A stretch of 64,000 nt of DNA from Bacteroidota bacterium (GCA_030706145.1 JAUZPB010000002.1:1-64000), one strand, 5' to 3'. Counted from the first letter of the stretch, positions 26,775-36,593 are shown. Program-made: numbers and translations. The notes: generated by a model not told the origin, from the letters alone.

Positions 26775-27212
26775 TTACTTATAAAGTCTATATCTAATTC
26801 TAAGGATCGTCTGAGCTTTGACAGGCGTACCATCATTCATAAGAGCTGGGGCAAATCTTGTATTATCGATAGCCTTTAAGACCGCCTCATCACAGCCGCC
26901 AGAAAGTCCTTTAACTAATTGGGTATTTGTGACAATACCTTGCTCATTTACAAAAACCCTTACATAAACATCCCCTTGTATTCTGGCTCTTCCTGCAATT
27001 TCAGGATAATTAATTTTAGTTGTAATAGCTGAAAGTCCCCCGATTGGTTCTGGGATCTGATGAACATATTGGCTATAGGAGACTAATTCAGAAGGACTTA
27101 GTCTTGTTTTGCTCAGATCACCGGCCAGGATTTTCGAGAAAAAGGCAAGCACGAATAAAATAACAGAAACTTGCAGGACTATTTTGCCGCAGTACAATAG
27201 AGCTGATTTCAT
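26775..27212 (-). CDS. TonB C-terminal domain protein
   Basis: The 145-residue protein has one N-terminal membrane anchor (KIVLQVSVILFVLAFFS) and a TonB C-terminal domain: YPEIAGRARIQGDVYVRVFV, VVKGL-type strand TNTQLVKGLSGGCDEAVLKA and a final RFAPALMNDGTPVKAQTILR. It may pass energy to outer-membrane receptors, or act as a structural TonB homologue. It lacks the long proline-rich spacer of canonical TonB. ATG 27212 is chosen because GGAGG lies 6 bases upstream. Site B lies upstream. Confidence 0.82.
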   Translation of the reverse strand: MKSALLYCGKIVLQVSVILFVLAFFSKILAGDLSKTRLSPSELVSYSQYVHQIPEPIGGLSAITTKINYPEIAGRARIQGDVYVRVFVNEQGIVTNTQLVKGLSGGCDEAVLKAIDNTRFAPALMNDGTPVKAQTILRIRYRLYK

Positions 27213-27297
27213 TTTATCCTCCATGATCAATTAAGAACGCATTTACTTTATTTGTATAATAGTCTTGAACTTACACATACAAAATAAATAGCCGTTA

Positions 27298-27342
27298 TGT
27301 CATTGTTGTCAGGAGGTAGTAAAGGATTGTAAAAAAATGTCA
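27298..27342 (-). promoter_or_regulatory. Direct-repeat box upstream of the TonB-like gene (site B)
   Basis: Read toward the gene, TGACA (from 27342), TTACA (27332), TTACT (27322), TGACA (27311) and TGACA (27302) are 10, 10, 11 and 9 bp apart. The block ACAATCCTTTAC is identical to site A at 22386-22430. Confidence 0.72.
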
Positions 27343-27369
27343 GACAAAGTTAAATAAATGTAAAGACTA

Positions 27370-28461
27370 TCAGCCGCCGAAGATGAGTTCCCAGAAATTC
27401 TTTTGATGTTTTTGAGCTCGCTGTTTGCGAACTTTCCAGTACTCATTATATTTTTCATGGGTCATAATGCCAATAGGCCCTTCATATATTCCACCATTTA
27501 TATAACCATCGTAGACTCTTACGGCAATTGTATTTTCCTTCTGAAGAATTTCAGGAGGTATATAATATCCTCTGAATCTCTGCCAGTCCCAATCATTAGT
27601 CCTAGTATCATTAACATTACCCGTAGAGCCGATAAGTTTTCCATTAAAATAGACTTCATCTTTGTCATCAATTTTGCCCATAAGAAGTACGAGTGTCTTT
27701 GTTTTCAGATAGTCTGGAAGAGTAAACTTTTTTCTATACCAGGCATATCCATCATAATCCGGATAGCCCTGAGATTCCCAATTCGAGGGGACTAAAATTT
27801 CATTCCAATCCTTGTCATTGAAGTTCTTCTCCTTCCATTGCAAATCATCAGCGAGGTGAAACTTCCATAATCCTTCAAGGGCTATATCGGGCTGAATAGG
27901 AAAATCGAGTGCAAAGATTCCAAGGTCGCCTGAAACGATTCCACCACTGAATTGTGAGTCATAGACCCTTATAGTGATAAGGTTATCACCATTCACATTT
28001 AATAAGCTTAAAGGTAGTGGATATCTACGCGATGCATTATAGGCAGTCTGGAACATAGGAGGAAATCTTCCAGAAGAGCCTACTAGTTTTCCATTAATAA
28101 AGACCTCATCAACATCATCAATATATCCAAGGTGAAGGTAAAGCATTTTGTCTTTAAGAGATGGGGGGCAGTAAAAATGTTTTCTGTACCATGCATAACC
28201 GTCATAGCCATTAAATCCCTGGTCTTCCCAAGGGGAGGGGGCATAAATTTCCTCCCAATCATTATCATTAAAACCTGGCTGACTCCACTTTTTATTGTCA
28301 CCAATTGAAAACTTCCATATACCTGAAAGAGAAACATATTTCTTTTCATTATTTTGAGCCCAAGAAGTAATAGATGAACTAATAAGGATTGACAATAAAA
28401 GGAGAATAGTTAGGACCAAGTTTTCATGTATTTTACCAATCTTTCCAGAAACGGTTCTCAT
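27370..28461 (-). CDS. Exported protein with two GH2-type sugar-binding domains and no catalytic domain
   Basis: The 363-residue protein has a signal peptide (about 1-35) and two copies of the beta-sandwich found at the N terminus of family 2 glycosidases, about 45-180 and 190-340. Each copy has a YDGYAWYRK segment, a D-x-DEVxxNGKLxGSxG turn (DDVDEVFINGKLVGSSG, DDKDEVYFNGKLIGSTG) and an IxVRVYD strand. The GH2 catalytic barrel is absent, so it should bind rather than cut carbohydrate. Site C lies upstream. It is the gene next to the two-component system. Confidence 0.78.
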   Translation of the reverse strand: MRTVSGKIGKIHENLVLTILLLLSILISSSITSWAQNNEKKYVSLSGIWKFSIGDNKKWSQPGFNDNDWEEIYAPSPWEDQGFNGYDGYAWYRKHFYCPPSLKDKMLYLHLGYIDDVDEVFINGKLVGSSGRFPPMFQTAYNASRRYPLPLSLLNVNGDNLITIRVYDSQFSGGIVSGDLGIFALDFPIQPDIALEGLWKFHLADDLQWKEKNFNDKDWNEILVPSNWESQGYPDYDGYAWYRKKFTLPDYLKTKTLVLLMGKIDDKDEVYFNGKLIGSTGNVNDTRTNDWDWQRFRGYYIPPEILQKENTIAVRVYDGYINGGIYEGPIGIMTHEKYNEYWKVRKQRAQKHQKNFWELIFGG

Positions 28462-28510
28462 ATAGTATTAAATTTTAAGGGATTCTCAGTTAAAAAATAA
28501 AAAATAATCT

Positions 28511-28555
28511 CATCAGGTAAGTCATCTAGAAGTAATTAATTGTAAAAAATTGTCA
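28511..28555 (-). promoter_or_regulatory. Direct-repeat box upstream of the double GH2-type gene (site C)
   Basis: Read toward the gene, TGACA (28555), TTACA (28545), TTACT (28535), TGACT (28524) and TGATG (28515) show the same 10-10-11-9 spacing as site B. GTGACAATTTTTTACAAT differs by one base from site A. Confidence 0.7.
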
Positions 28556-28702
28556 CAAGACTCAATTTATTTGACACTCCTCTCTAAAGGAAGTATATAA
28601 AACATTCCCGAATAGAGTATAATAGACCATTAAAGAAATAGAGAGAGAAAAAAACAGACTAAAATATCAAAAAGAGAAAAGACTCTAACTTTCCTAAAAG
28701 CC

Positions 28703-29404
28703 CTAACTTTCCAGGAGCTTATATCCAATACCATGGACAGTCAAAATAATCTGCGGATGATTTGGATCCTTCTCAATTTTCTGTCTTAGTTTTAGAATAA
28801 AGTTATCCACAGTTCTCGTTGTTGGATTTTCCTCATATCCCCAGATTTCTTTAAGCAGATCATCCCGGCTAACAGTCTTATTTCTATGTTCATAAAGGAA
28901 CTTTAGAATTTCAAATTCTTTGTGTGACATCTGAACCTGATCACCATCAGAAAAAGCATTATAAGTAGAGAAACATACATCAATTTTCCCTATTTTTACT
29001 GTCGTAGAGGTCTTTTCACTGACTTGATTAGAAGAGACTAATTCGCCGCGTCTTAAGACAGCTTTAATGCGAGCCAGCAATTCTCTTAAGCTAAAGGGTT
29101 TTGTAATATAATCATCGGCCCCCAGTTCAAGTCCCAGAACCTTATCAATTTCTTCACCTTTAGCCGTAAGCAGAATAATGGGAGTGGTTATTCCGTTTCT
29201 TCTTGCAGATTTACATATATCAAATCCCGACATATTCGGAAGCATTACGTCAAGGAGTACAAGGTTATAGCTATTTTCAAGTATCTTCTTCAAACCGCTA
29301 TTTCCCTCTTCTGCAAAGTCAACTTCATAGCCTTCGAATTCGAGATTATCGCGCAGCCCCAAACGCATATTGGGTTCATCTTCGACGATTAATATTCTAC
29401 TCAT
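28703..29404 (-). CDS. OmpR/PhoB-family response regulator
   Basis: The 233-residue regulator has a receiver domain with the acidic pair ED (9-10), phospho-acceptor Asp52 in LVLLDVMLPNMSG, and Lys in ITKPFSL. A winged-helix effector domain follows, with ISTYN-type strand, MSHKEFEILKFLYEHRN and RTVDNFILKLRQKIE, then GIGYKL. Its start overlaps the kinase stop by four bases (ATGA), showing co-transcription. Three nearby direct-repeat boxes are plausible targets. Confidence 0.92.
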   Translation of the reverse strand: MSRILIVEDEPNMRLGLRDNLEFEGYEVDFAEEGNSGLKKILENSYNLVLLDVMLPNMSGFDICKSARRNGITTPIILLTAKGEEIDKVLGLELGADDYITKPFSLRELLARIKAVLRRGELVSSNQVSEKTSTTVKIGKIDVCFSTYNAFSDGDQVQMSHKEFEILKFLYEHRNKTVSRDDLLKEIWGYEENPTTRTVDNFILKLRQKIEKDPNHPQIILTVHGIGYKLLES

Positions 29405-31026
29405 TTTTTCTCCATGGAAATACTATCATTATTTAGATTAAAATTAAGGCGGAATGTACTACCCTTTCCCGGAGTACTGAAAAGACTTATACTCCCTTTA
29501 TGAGCTTCCATAATATGCTTGACCAAAGTCAGCCCTAGGCCAGTCCCTTTAGTATTATGAATATCACCGCTAGTAACCCTGTAAAATTTTTCAAAAATTC
29601 TTTTTTGATTTTCTGCTGAAATACCAATTCCTTCGTCTTTAACTTCTATAAAAACAGAATCATTAGACTGAGCTGTTTTAATATTGATCACTTTTTTATC
29701 TTTACTGTACTTAGCGGCATTATCGATAAGGTTTATTACTGCTTCACTAATAGCTTCGCTATCTGCTCTGAGCAGAGGCAGGCTCTCATCCGGTTCAAAA
29801 GTAAAGACAAAGCCATTATTTTGCATATGGAAGTTATACGTATTATATATCTTTTGAATAATTTCATTTATGTCGACAATGTCAAAATTATACTTTCTCT
29901 TTCCAGCTTCAATTTGAGAGAAGCTCAAAATTTTATTTACAATTCTGCTTAGGCGGCTAGCCTCCTGGCTTATGATCCCGTAGTACTCCTTTTTCCGGTC
30001 CTCCGACCTAACGCGGCCCATTTCAAGTGTCTCAGAAAACATACTAATAAGAGCCAGTGGTGTTCTCAGTTCATGAGAGACATTTGAGACGAAATCTGAT
30101 TTGATCTGTGCAAGTTGAATCTCCTGTCTAATATTCCTAAATACGAACCAAACACCAGCAATCAGTACCAAATTAAGTATTATTATGAGAACAAGGCTCA
30201 CATAATATCTTGATTTTACAAGGCTCTGAATGGTGGTTCCTTTTAAGACAATACTTAAGTTAAAGGAAGGCAAAAGCCAAAGCTGCTTTTTAAGGCTGAT
30301 CTCCCTAGCTGAAGTAGATTCAGTAATATAAACCCTTTGATTATTTTCACCTCTCATTACAGAGATAATGAATTTCCCCTGGGAGACTTCCTGCAGTTTG
30401 GGTCCTAAAGTTCTTCTAATAAAATTAATAGGATCTACAAACATCCCACATATCCTAGGCTGTTTATCTTCGTTGTCAAGGAGAAATATGAGCAGTATAG
30501 AGTTATCAGAAAGGTTAGTCTGTACAGATTCTATTTTTCTATATCCACCACGCCTGTAAGTATAGAGCCTAATTATTTTATTTGTATTATTTCTGACTAA
30601 AGATTTAACAGCAGATCTAAACTTAGCATCTTCAGGTGCGCCATCATTTTCAAAGGATATCTTTTTAATTTCTGGTGAAGGCGGGGAAAAAATCCTCAGA
30701 TTCTCCAATTTGAGGTCATCTACAATAAAGATTTGTTTTATTGGATTTTCCCTCTGAAGTTTACTTAGCTCATCAGCAAATTGCTCTGGTCTAAGGGTTT
30801 CGAGAACAGAGTTAATATTGATCTTATTAGTCCAGCTGCTTACAACGTCTTCAGAAAACTGGTTAACCGAATATAGAATAGCATCGAGCTGATTATTATA
30901 TATTTCCTCAATTACCTTTTCACTGGATGATAAACTGCCTATCTCATAAATTGAAAAAAAGGCAGCAGGCAGCAGGATAATAATAATTAGGATTATACCA
31001 ATCCTTTTTAGAGGTTTTACCATCAT
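29401..31026 (-). CDS. Membrane sensor histidine kinase
   Basis: The 541-residue kinase has two membrane helices (about 9-30 and 275-295) around a periplasmic region of about 240 residues with no recognised sensor domain. The HisKA domain carries His318 in NVSHELRTPLAL. The ATPase domain has the N box EAVINLIDNAAKYS, G1 DEGIGIS and G2 GTGLGLTLVKHI. It would phosphorylate the regulator encoded directly after it. The signal cannot be read from sequence, but putative targets are all envelope proteins. Confidence 0.92.
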   Translation of the reverse strand: MMVKPLKRIGIILIIIILLPAAFFSIYEIGSLSSSEKVIEEIYNNQLDAILYSVNQFSEDVVSSWTNKININSVLETLRPEQFADELSKLQRENPIKQIFIVDDLKLENLRIFSPPSPEIKKISFENDGAPEDAKFRSAVKSLVRNNTNKIIRLYTYRRGGYRKIESVQTNLSDNSILLIFLLDNEDKQPRICGMFVDPINFIRRTLGPKLQEVSQGKFIISVMRGENNQRVYITESTSAREISLKKQLWLLPSFNLSIVLKGTTIQSLVKSRYYVSLVLIIILNLVLIAGVWFVFRNIRQEIQLAQIKSDFVSNVSHELRTPLALISMFSETLEMGRVRSEDRKKEYYGIISQEASRLSRIVNKILSFSQIEAGKRKYNFDIVDINEIIQKIYNTYNFHMQNNGFVFTFEPDESLPLLRADSEAISEAVINLIDNAAKYSKDKKVINIKTAQSNDSVFIEVKDEGIGISAENQKRIFEKFYRVTSGDIHNTKGTGLGLTLVKHIMEAHKGSISLFSTPGKGSTFRLNFNLNNDSISMEKK

Positions 31027-31123
31027 TCTACATGTTAAAAATAAATTTAGGCATCAAATTATTTTATAACTGACGAGATAATCAGCTCAGGAAAAAATAA
31101 CAAAACAGATTGTGAATGACAAA

Positions 31124-33559
31124 TCATCTTACAAACTCCATATAATCCAGAGGGAGAATATAAAGTGGCTGACCATTATGTTCAAATCTGAATTTTATAT
31201 CGCTAAAGATTTTGTCTTCCTTAATATCAAAGCCCAGAATACTTGGTTTAAGAAAACTAAGATCGAAAGCAGGCATTTCCGGGTATTGAAGAATCTTTAC
31301 ATTTTTGTCATCAGAAATCTTTGCTTTTACCTTAGCTATATTTATTGCATCATTTAGACCGCCAAGCAGATCGACCAAACCATTTTTAAGCCCTGCAGAT
31401 CCGTCCCATACCCTACCCTGCCCAACAGAGTCGATATATTCCTTAGTCATATTTCGTCCTAATGCAACTTTAGAGACGAAATCATTATATTCAGCTTTAA
31501 TTATATGTTCCATTCTCTTTTTTTCAGCAGCATCAAGGTTTCTATCAGGAAGGCTTAGACCAATAAAAGGCACAGTTGCTCCGAAGCCAAGGTCAGCGTG
31601 CTCTCCTCTTTTTACATAATCAGTTGTAACGCCTAGTTTTTCCTTCAATGTAATATTATATGCCCAGCCTCCAATTACACCGATTGAGCCTGTAACAGTA
31701 TTAGGTGCTGCGACTATTGTATCGGCATACATAGATAACCAATATCCACCTGAAGCCGCAACAGAGCCTTGAGAGACAATAACAGGTTTTTTCTTTTTGA
31801 GTTTTAACATTGCCTCGGCAATATAATCACTTGCCATACCATCACCACCCGGGGAATCAACTCTAAAGACAACAGCTTTTATTTTAGGATTATTGGTTAC
31901 ATCTTCGACATCCTTTACCAATTTTCGTGCAGCAATACCTGTGTTCATATCACAGTTGCCCAAGGCATATATAACTGCTATATAGTTGAATTCACCCCAA
32001 TGATTATCCTCGGGTAATTTAAACTTTTCAATTGAATTAGTCAGAGCAATGTCCTTTCCTTCAAGTTTTTTAAGTATCTCTCCGGCATTTTCCCATCTTT
32101 GCAGAGTATCAACAAGGTGAAGTTCAAGAGCTTCAGGGGCGATAATAATGCCCAAATTGTTAACAATATTATCAAACTGATCATCGGTAATTTTCCTGCT
32201 TCTAGTTACATCATTTTTAATGATATTATATATTCCATCAACAAGCTCTTGTCTTTGTTGCCTGTCAGCATCCGACATTTTCTCACGTCCTAAGTTTTCA
32301 AATGCTGATTTATACTTAAAGAAGCGCCATTCTTCAAAACCTATACCGATTTTCTCAAGCATACCTTTTATGTAAGTTCTGCCTGTAACTAATCCCTGGA
32401 ACAAAATCATTCCCTGTGGGTCCAGGACAATTTTGTCAGCTACAGAAGCAAAATGATATAAATCCAAAGAAGGTCTCTCTAAGAAAATGACAACTTTTTT
32501 CCCAGACTTTTTGAATTGCAGGATTGCTTCTCTTAGCTCCCATAACTTTTCTCTGTCGGAGGACAGTTCAGTTGCATTTAAGGCAATTCCTGAAATATCA
32601 GGGTCATCCTTTGCTGCATTGATCTGACTAAGCAGATCGAAAAGAGTACTAGAATTGTCAAAAAATCTAAAGCGCCTATATTTCACATCGCTAAGTGTCA
32701 GATTTAGATAGTTATTACTTTTGGTTGAAAAATTCCGGGTAAAGTTTCTATCATACGAGCCAAGTCTTATTCCATAGGTATTGAATGCATATTTTTGATC
32801 TTTGTCAAAATGAGACTGAGAGTGGAGAGTTAAGTTGCCCAATCCAATCTCCAGACCAGCTGTAAATGATTTAGTATCAAAATATCTTCCAGTCAGACGC
32901 AATCCTGGTATCAGTTCCAAAGCTGCACCAGCACTCCAGAAATTCCTCTCATATTTTCTTCCGTAAAAAGAGGCAATTGACATATCTCCAAAGATGCTAA
33001 GCAATTCATTTCCAAGAGGTCTAATTGCAAGATCCAGATATATAGAGTGAGAATTTTCTGTAAGAGCTGTAATACCATTTAATCCTGCAGAAACATATTT
33101 TGAAGGTCTAAGAAGAAAACCAAGAGTCAAGATATCAGTCCTGTTAAAGTCAGCTATATCTGAGTTTGACCATCCATATGAAAGTCCTGTACTAAAGCTG
33201 CGATCCCCCACTGCAAGTGACAATTTATAATTAGCAATTGTCCCTGCAGAATATTTTCGATGGATCATACCAAAGCCTATGTTTGATATAGAGGAAAACA
33301 GCCCCCAGTTATTGAACTCCCTGAATTTGCCGGAATGATCTTTCCATGCAAAAAGCATATTAAATCCTTCTGAATAGTTTAAGAGTGCAGGATTTTCATA
33401 TCCATATAAGCCATAGCCCATCGCTCCTGGAGAAGTCAGAAGAAAGTCATTTTGCAGGAATGTCTGAAATGTATTAGGCTGTGCAGAAAGAGACTTTAGA
33501 GGAGCACACAGCACAAATAAAAAAAAGGTAAAATTCATCAATGAAACATACTTTTTCAT
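31124..33559 (-). CDS. sppA: SppA-type signal peptide peptidase with an N-terminal beta-barrel-like region
   Basis: The 811-residue protein starts at ATG 33559, preceded by GGAG and followed by a signal peptide ending KSLSAQ. Residues about 25-290 are beta-rich and resemble an outer-membrane barrel (many strands such as FSTGLSYGWSNSD and FTAGLEIGLGNLTLHS). Residues about 300-740 are the tandem S49 peptidase of SppA: catalytic Lys417 in FKYKSAFENLG and Ser603 in GSVAASGGYWLS, 186 residues apart as expected for the long SppA. E. coli SppA is an inner-membrane enzyme, so a barrel extension would move the protease to the outer membrane. Confidence 0.85.
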   Translation of the reverse strand: MKKYVSLMNFTFFLFVLCAPLKSLSAQPNTFQTFLQNDFLLTSPGAMGYGLYGYENPALLNYSEGFNMLFAWKDHSGKFREFNNWGLFSSISNIGFGMIHRKYSAGTIANYKLSLAVGDRSFSTGLSYGWSNSDIADFNRTDILTLGFLLRPSKYVSAGLNGITALTENSHSIYLDLAIRPLGNELLSIFGDMSIASFYGRKYERNFWSAGAALELIPGLRLTGRYFDTKSFTAGLEIGLGNLTLHSQSHFDKDQKYAFNTYGIRLGSYDRNFTRNFSTKSNNYLNLTLSDVKYRRFRFFDNSSTLFDLLSQINAAKDDPDISGIALNATELSSDREKLWELREAILQFKKSGKKVVIFLERPSLDLYHFASVADKIVLDPQGMILFQGLVTGRTYIKGMLEKIGIGFEEWRFFKYKSAFENLGREKMSDADRQQRQELVDGIYNIIKNDVTRSRKITDDQFDNIVNNLGIIIAPEALELHLVDTLQRWENAGEILKKLEGKDIALTNSIEKFKLPEDNHWGEFNYIAVIYALGNCDMNTGIAARKLVKDVEDVTNNPKIKAVVFRVDSPGGDGMASDYIAEAMLKLKKKKPVIVSQGSVAASGGYWLSMYADTIVAAPNTVTGSIGVIGGWAYNITLKEKLGVTTDYVKRGEHADLGFGATVPFIGLSLPDRNLDAAEKKRMEHIIKAEYNDFVSKVALGRNMTKEYIDSVGQGRVWDGSAGLKNGLVDLLGGLNDAINIAKVKAKISDDKNVKILQYPEMPAFDLSFLKPSILGFDIKEDKIFSDIKFRFEHNGQPLYILPLDYMEFVR

Positions 33560-33721
33560 TTTACAACTCCGGTTTTCAATAGTATAATCAGTATTAAAAA
33601 TACCGAAAATGGAAAAAGCAATCAGCTTTAAAATTACACAAAGCAAAAAAAATATTTTCATTTTGTGCATCTTAATTTGTAACTTATTAAGAAATAATGA
33701 CAATCTTTGGAGGAAAATTCC

Positions 33722-34321
33722 TTGAAAACTCTGATAGATAAATCCGAGGCAAGAAAAACTGTTCTTCAAAGGAAAAGGAACATAAGCAGTGAAGAAATAT
33801 CATCAAAGACGCAGAAGATAATAAAAAGGCTTGCTGCAACAGATGATTTTGTTTATGCTAATAAGATCCATATTTATATTTCGAATAAGACTGGTGAAGT
33901 CGACACACGAAAAGTAATTGATTTTGCCCTTGGATGGGGTAAGCAAATAATCCTGCCAAAATTTTTCAAAGAACTTAGAACTTTTCGTAGATTCCAGTTT
34001 ACCGGATGGGATGATCTGGTAAAAAATCAGGACGGATATTTAGAACCGAAGCTAAGTGTAGATGAAGATTTATCTGATATTGATCTTTTCATAGTGCCTG
34101 CGGTCGCAATTTCGAGTCTTGGACAAAGGGTTGGGCAAGGTGGAGGGCACTATGACAGGCTTTTAAGAAAGGCGTATGCTCCCAAATATGTATTAGCTTT
34201 TGAATTTCAAGTTTTTGACAATATAGAGACCGATCTTCATGATGTAAGAGTAGATAAGATCATAACTGAGCGCCGGACTGTAAATACAAGAGAAAATCTG
34301 AATTTCTCATGGAATAGCTAA
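33722..34321 (+). CDS. 5-formyltetrahydrofolate cyclo-ligase
   Basis: The 199-residue protein has the family layout: N-terminal RKTVLQRKRN, the folate-site middle, and the C-terminal IVPAVAISSLGQRVGQGGGH with YDRLL, which binds ATP phosphate. It converts 5-formyl-THF to 5,10-methenyl-THF with ATP. TTG 33722 is chosen because GGAGG lies 8 bases upstream. TTG 33707 would place that site inside the coding region. It diverges from sppA. Confidence 0.88.
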   Translation: MKTLIDKSEARKTVLQRKRNISSEEISSKTQKIIKRLAATDDFVYANKIHIYISNKTGEVDTRKVIDFALGWGKQIILPKFFKELRTFRRFQFTGWDDLVKNQDGYLEPKLSVDEDLSDIDLFIVPAVAISSLGQRVGQGGGHYDRLLRKAYAPKYVLAFEFQVFDNIETDLHDVRVDKIITERRTVNTRENLNFSWNS

Positions 34322-34400
34322 GGCTTGAGGTTATTACTTAATAAATTATCTAACCGGAAATGGTCTCTCAAAAGGGAAGGAGTATCCAAATCAAGTTTAT

Positions 34401-36593
34401 TTATCTAACAAGAAGCATTTTTTTAGTTTTAAAAAATTTTCCAGCTCGTAAGCTATAAAAATATACGCCACTACTAAAGTTTTCGGCATGAAACATTATT
34501 TCGTATCTACCAGCTGATTGCTCTTCTTTTACAAGTGTAGTAATCTCTCTTCCTAAAGCATCATATATTTTTAATTCAACCTGTGATCTTTCTGGCAGCT
34601 CATAACCAATTACAGTCGATGGATTAAAAGGGTTGGGATAATTATTCGACAGAGCAAATTCAGATGGAACAATCTTTTGCCTTTTCTCTTCGACAAAGTT
34701 TTTATTACCGATAAGCAGTACCATTTCTGATTTTTCATGCAAGGGACTAATCATTACTATTGGGTTTTCCTTTAGGTCATATAATTTCCCATGAGTGCCA
34801 TCTAACAGGCATATTTCATAATCCTGAAAGTCACTCATGCCAGAAAACATAAGAGTTGCCTCTTTACCTGTCAGGTTCTTTAGATTTAGCTTGTACTGCT
34901 GGCCTTCGTTTATAGAAGGGCGGCTATCGATGAACAGATTCTTGTAAGGTGTTTTCAAGGCATCATTATAAATAGAAATACTTAGTTCCGAAAAGTCTGA
35001 AGGAGGGATAAAGTAATCAAATTGGTCGAAGCTATCATCGGAGCCCTGTTTAACTGAGGCATAAGCTGATGAATATTCTTTATCAAAAAGCTGAAGAGAT
35101 ATTTTTATACTTTTTTCAAGTTTAATATTATTTTCCTTAGCAATTTTACCCAGTGTACCTGGAAGTGGTATCTTCAAGGCTGAAAGGTTATTTATGTTAT
35201 TATAATAATACCCTTCATAAGGCTGCATTGTTGTAGGATTTGACCAAGAACCTGTCCAGGCATAAATCAGTTCATTATTAGCAAGTCCGTTAACAGTCTT
35301 AATATCATTCCAGCTGACCTCGGAATTGAAAGGATCGGCAATAAGATTCCATCCCTCATGAAGGCTAATAAAGTAGCCATTAACAAGACTTGAAGAGACG
35401 CTATTTACCTGTTGATTAATGGAAAATGGATTTCTGCTTAAAGCCCAAAAAGCCTTGCCTGGTTTGAATATAAAATCGCTGGAATTATTATATTCAACAA
35501 GATAATTTTCAGTTTTGCCATTGTCATAAAAAATATCCCAATCCTTTTTCTGCTCTCCGGCATTATTCATCAGTTGCCCGGCCAAGATACTTACATCACC
35601 CGGAAGACTAACAATTCTATAGCTAGAACTTAGCTTTGGATCCCCAAACGAATAAGATTTGTTCAATGTAAAGCTTACAGGCGTATTGTTAATAGAGCCA
35701 ACTTCATAGCCAAAGAGAAGGTCTTTTTCGGGGCACTGAACAATTCCGCCAAGAATAAGCTTGCCCTGAACCAAATCATTAGCAAAAAAAAGGCCTCCGG
35801 CAAGAGCGCTATCTGTGTATGCAGTAAAATCCTGGTTCACAACCCTTTTTAGCCCTGTGGGCTTCCATCCCATAATATCGACTTGTGAAATCACCTGTGG
35901 ATAAGTATAACCTGAAGTTTGTCCAAAGACCCAGAGAAATGGACCATTTGGACTAAAGTTATCGAAAGCTGCTCCATAAATGACAGTGGTACCTAAACTA
36001 TCGTATGGTATATAATCTAATTCTGCACCATTATAATCAATCAGCGAAACATCTGTTGCAAAATTTCCAATCCAGAATCCCCCTTTACCCTTATCAGCCG
36101 TAGGATCAAACGTAATATATCTAATGGAATAAGAAGGTACAATAAGCCTTCCAACAAGTGACTGCAAAGAGGGGTTTATTTTGAAAATTGTATCAGAATT
36201 ATTCACAGCATAAACATAATTGCCATCAAAGGTCATTCCCCTTACGTTTGAAACTCCATTAATTGTAAAAGTATAAACGCTATCTAAGACTCCACTAGTA
36301 CCATGCGGGTGAGCGGTCCATCTGTACATTTTACTGCTATTCCAGTGTGAGGTCCATACCTCTTTCAGGTTTGGGATATAAGTTGCCCCTGCATTGCCCT
36401 TATCAGTATTACTTAGAGAGGCATAATATAAAAACTTAATATCCCAATTACTTTGTGGTTTAGAAATATTATTTGGCACAAAATTATGCAAAGATATATT
36501 ATGTGGAAGGCTACTGCTCTGAGCCAAAAGAGCTGTAACTGAACAGCATATGAGAAGAGATATAAAAGCTGCAGATAAAATCAATTTTTTCAT
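34401..36593 (-). CDS. Large secreted protein with a type IX secretion C-terminal sorting domain
   Basis: The 730-residue protein has a signal peptide ending ALLAQ. A propeller-like region (about 60-330; YVYAVNNSDTIFKINPSLQS) is followed by beta-rich modules, and residues about 650-730 are a type A sorting domain: SNNYPNPFNPSTVIGYELP, VELKIYDALGREI, SGVYFYSLRAG and a final KKMLLVR. T9SS substrates are cleaved and anchored at the surface. It lies 135 bases downstream of the caspase gene on the same strand, and could be part of that unit or separate. The binding target is unknown. Confidence 0.82.
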   Translation of the reverse strand: MKKLILSAAFISLLICCSVTALLAQSSSLPHNISLHNFVPNNISKPQSNWDIKFLYYASLSNTDKGNAGATYIPNLKEVWTSHWNSSKMYRWTAHPHGTSGVLDSVYTFTINGVSNVRGMTFDGNYVYAVNNSDTIFKINPSLQSLVGRLIVPSYSIRYITFDPTADKGKGGFWIGNFATDVSLIDYNGAELDYIPYDSLGTTVIYGAAFDNFSPNGPFLWVFGQTSGYTYPQVISQVDIMGWKPTGLKRVVNQDFTAYTDSALAGGLFFANDLVQGKLILGGIVQCPEKDLLFGYEVGSINNTPVSFTLNKSYSFGDPKLSSSYRIVSLPGDVSILAGQLMNNAGEQKKDWDIFYDNGKTENYLVEYNNSSDFIFKPGKAFWALSRNPFSINQQVNSVSSSLVNGYFISLHEGWNLIADPFNSEVSWNDIKTVNGLANNELIYAWTGSWSNPTTMQPYEGYYYNNINNLSALKIPLPGTLGKIAKENNIKLEKSIKISLQLFDKEYSSAYASVKQGSDDSFDQFDYFIPPSDFSELSISIYNDALKTPYKNLFIDSRPSINEGQQYKLNLKNLTGKEATLMFSGMSDFQDYEICLLDGTHGKLYDLKENPIVMISPLHEKSEMVLLIGNKNFVEEKRQKIVPSEFALSNNYPNPFNPSTVIGYELPERSQVELKIYDALGREITTLVKEEQSAGRYEIMFHAENFSSGVYFYSLRAGKFFKTKKMLLVR

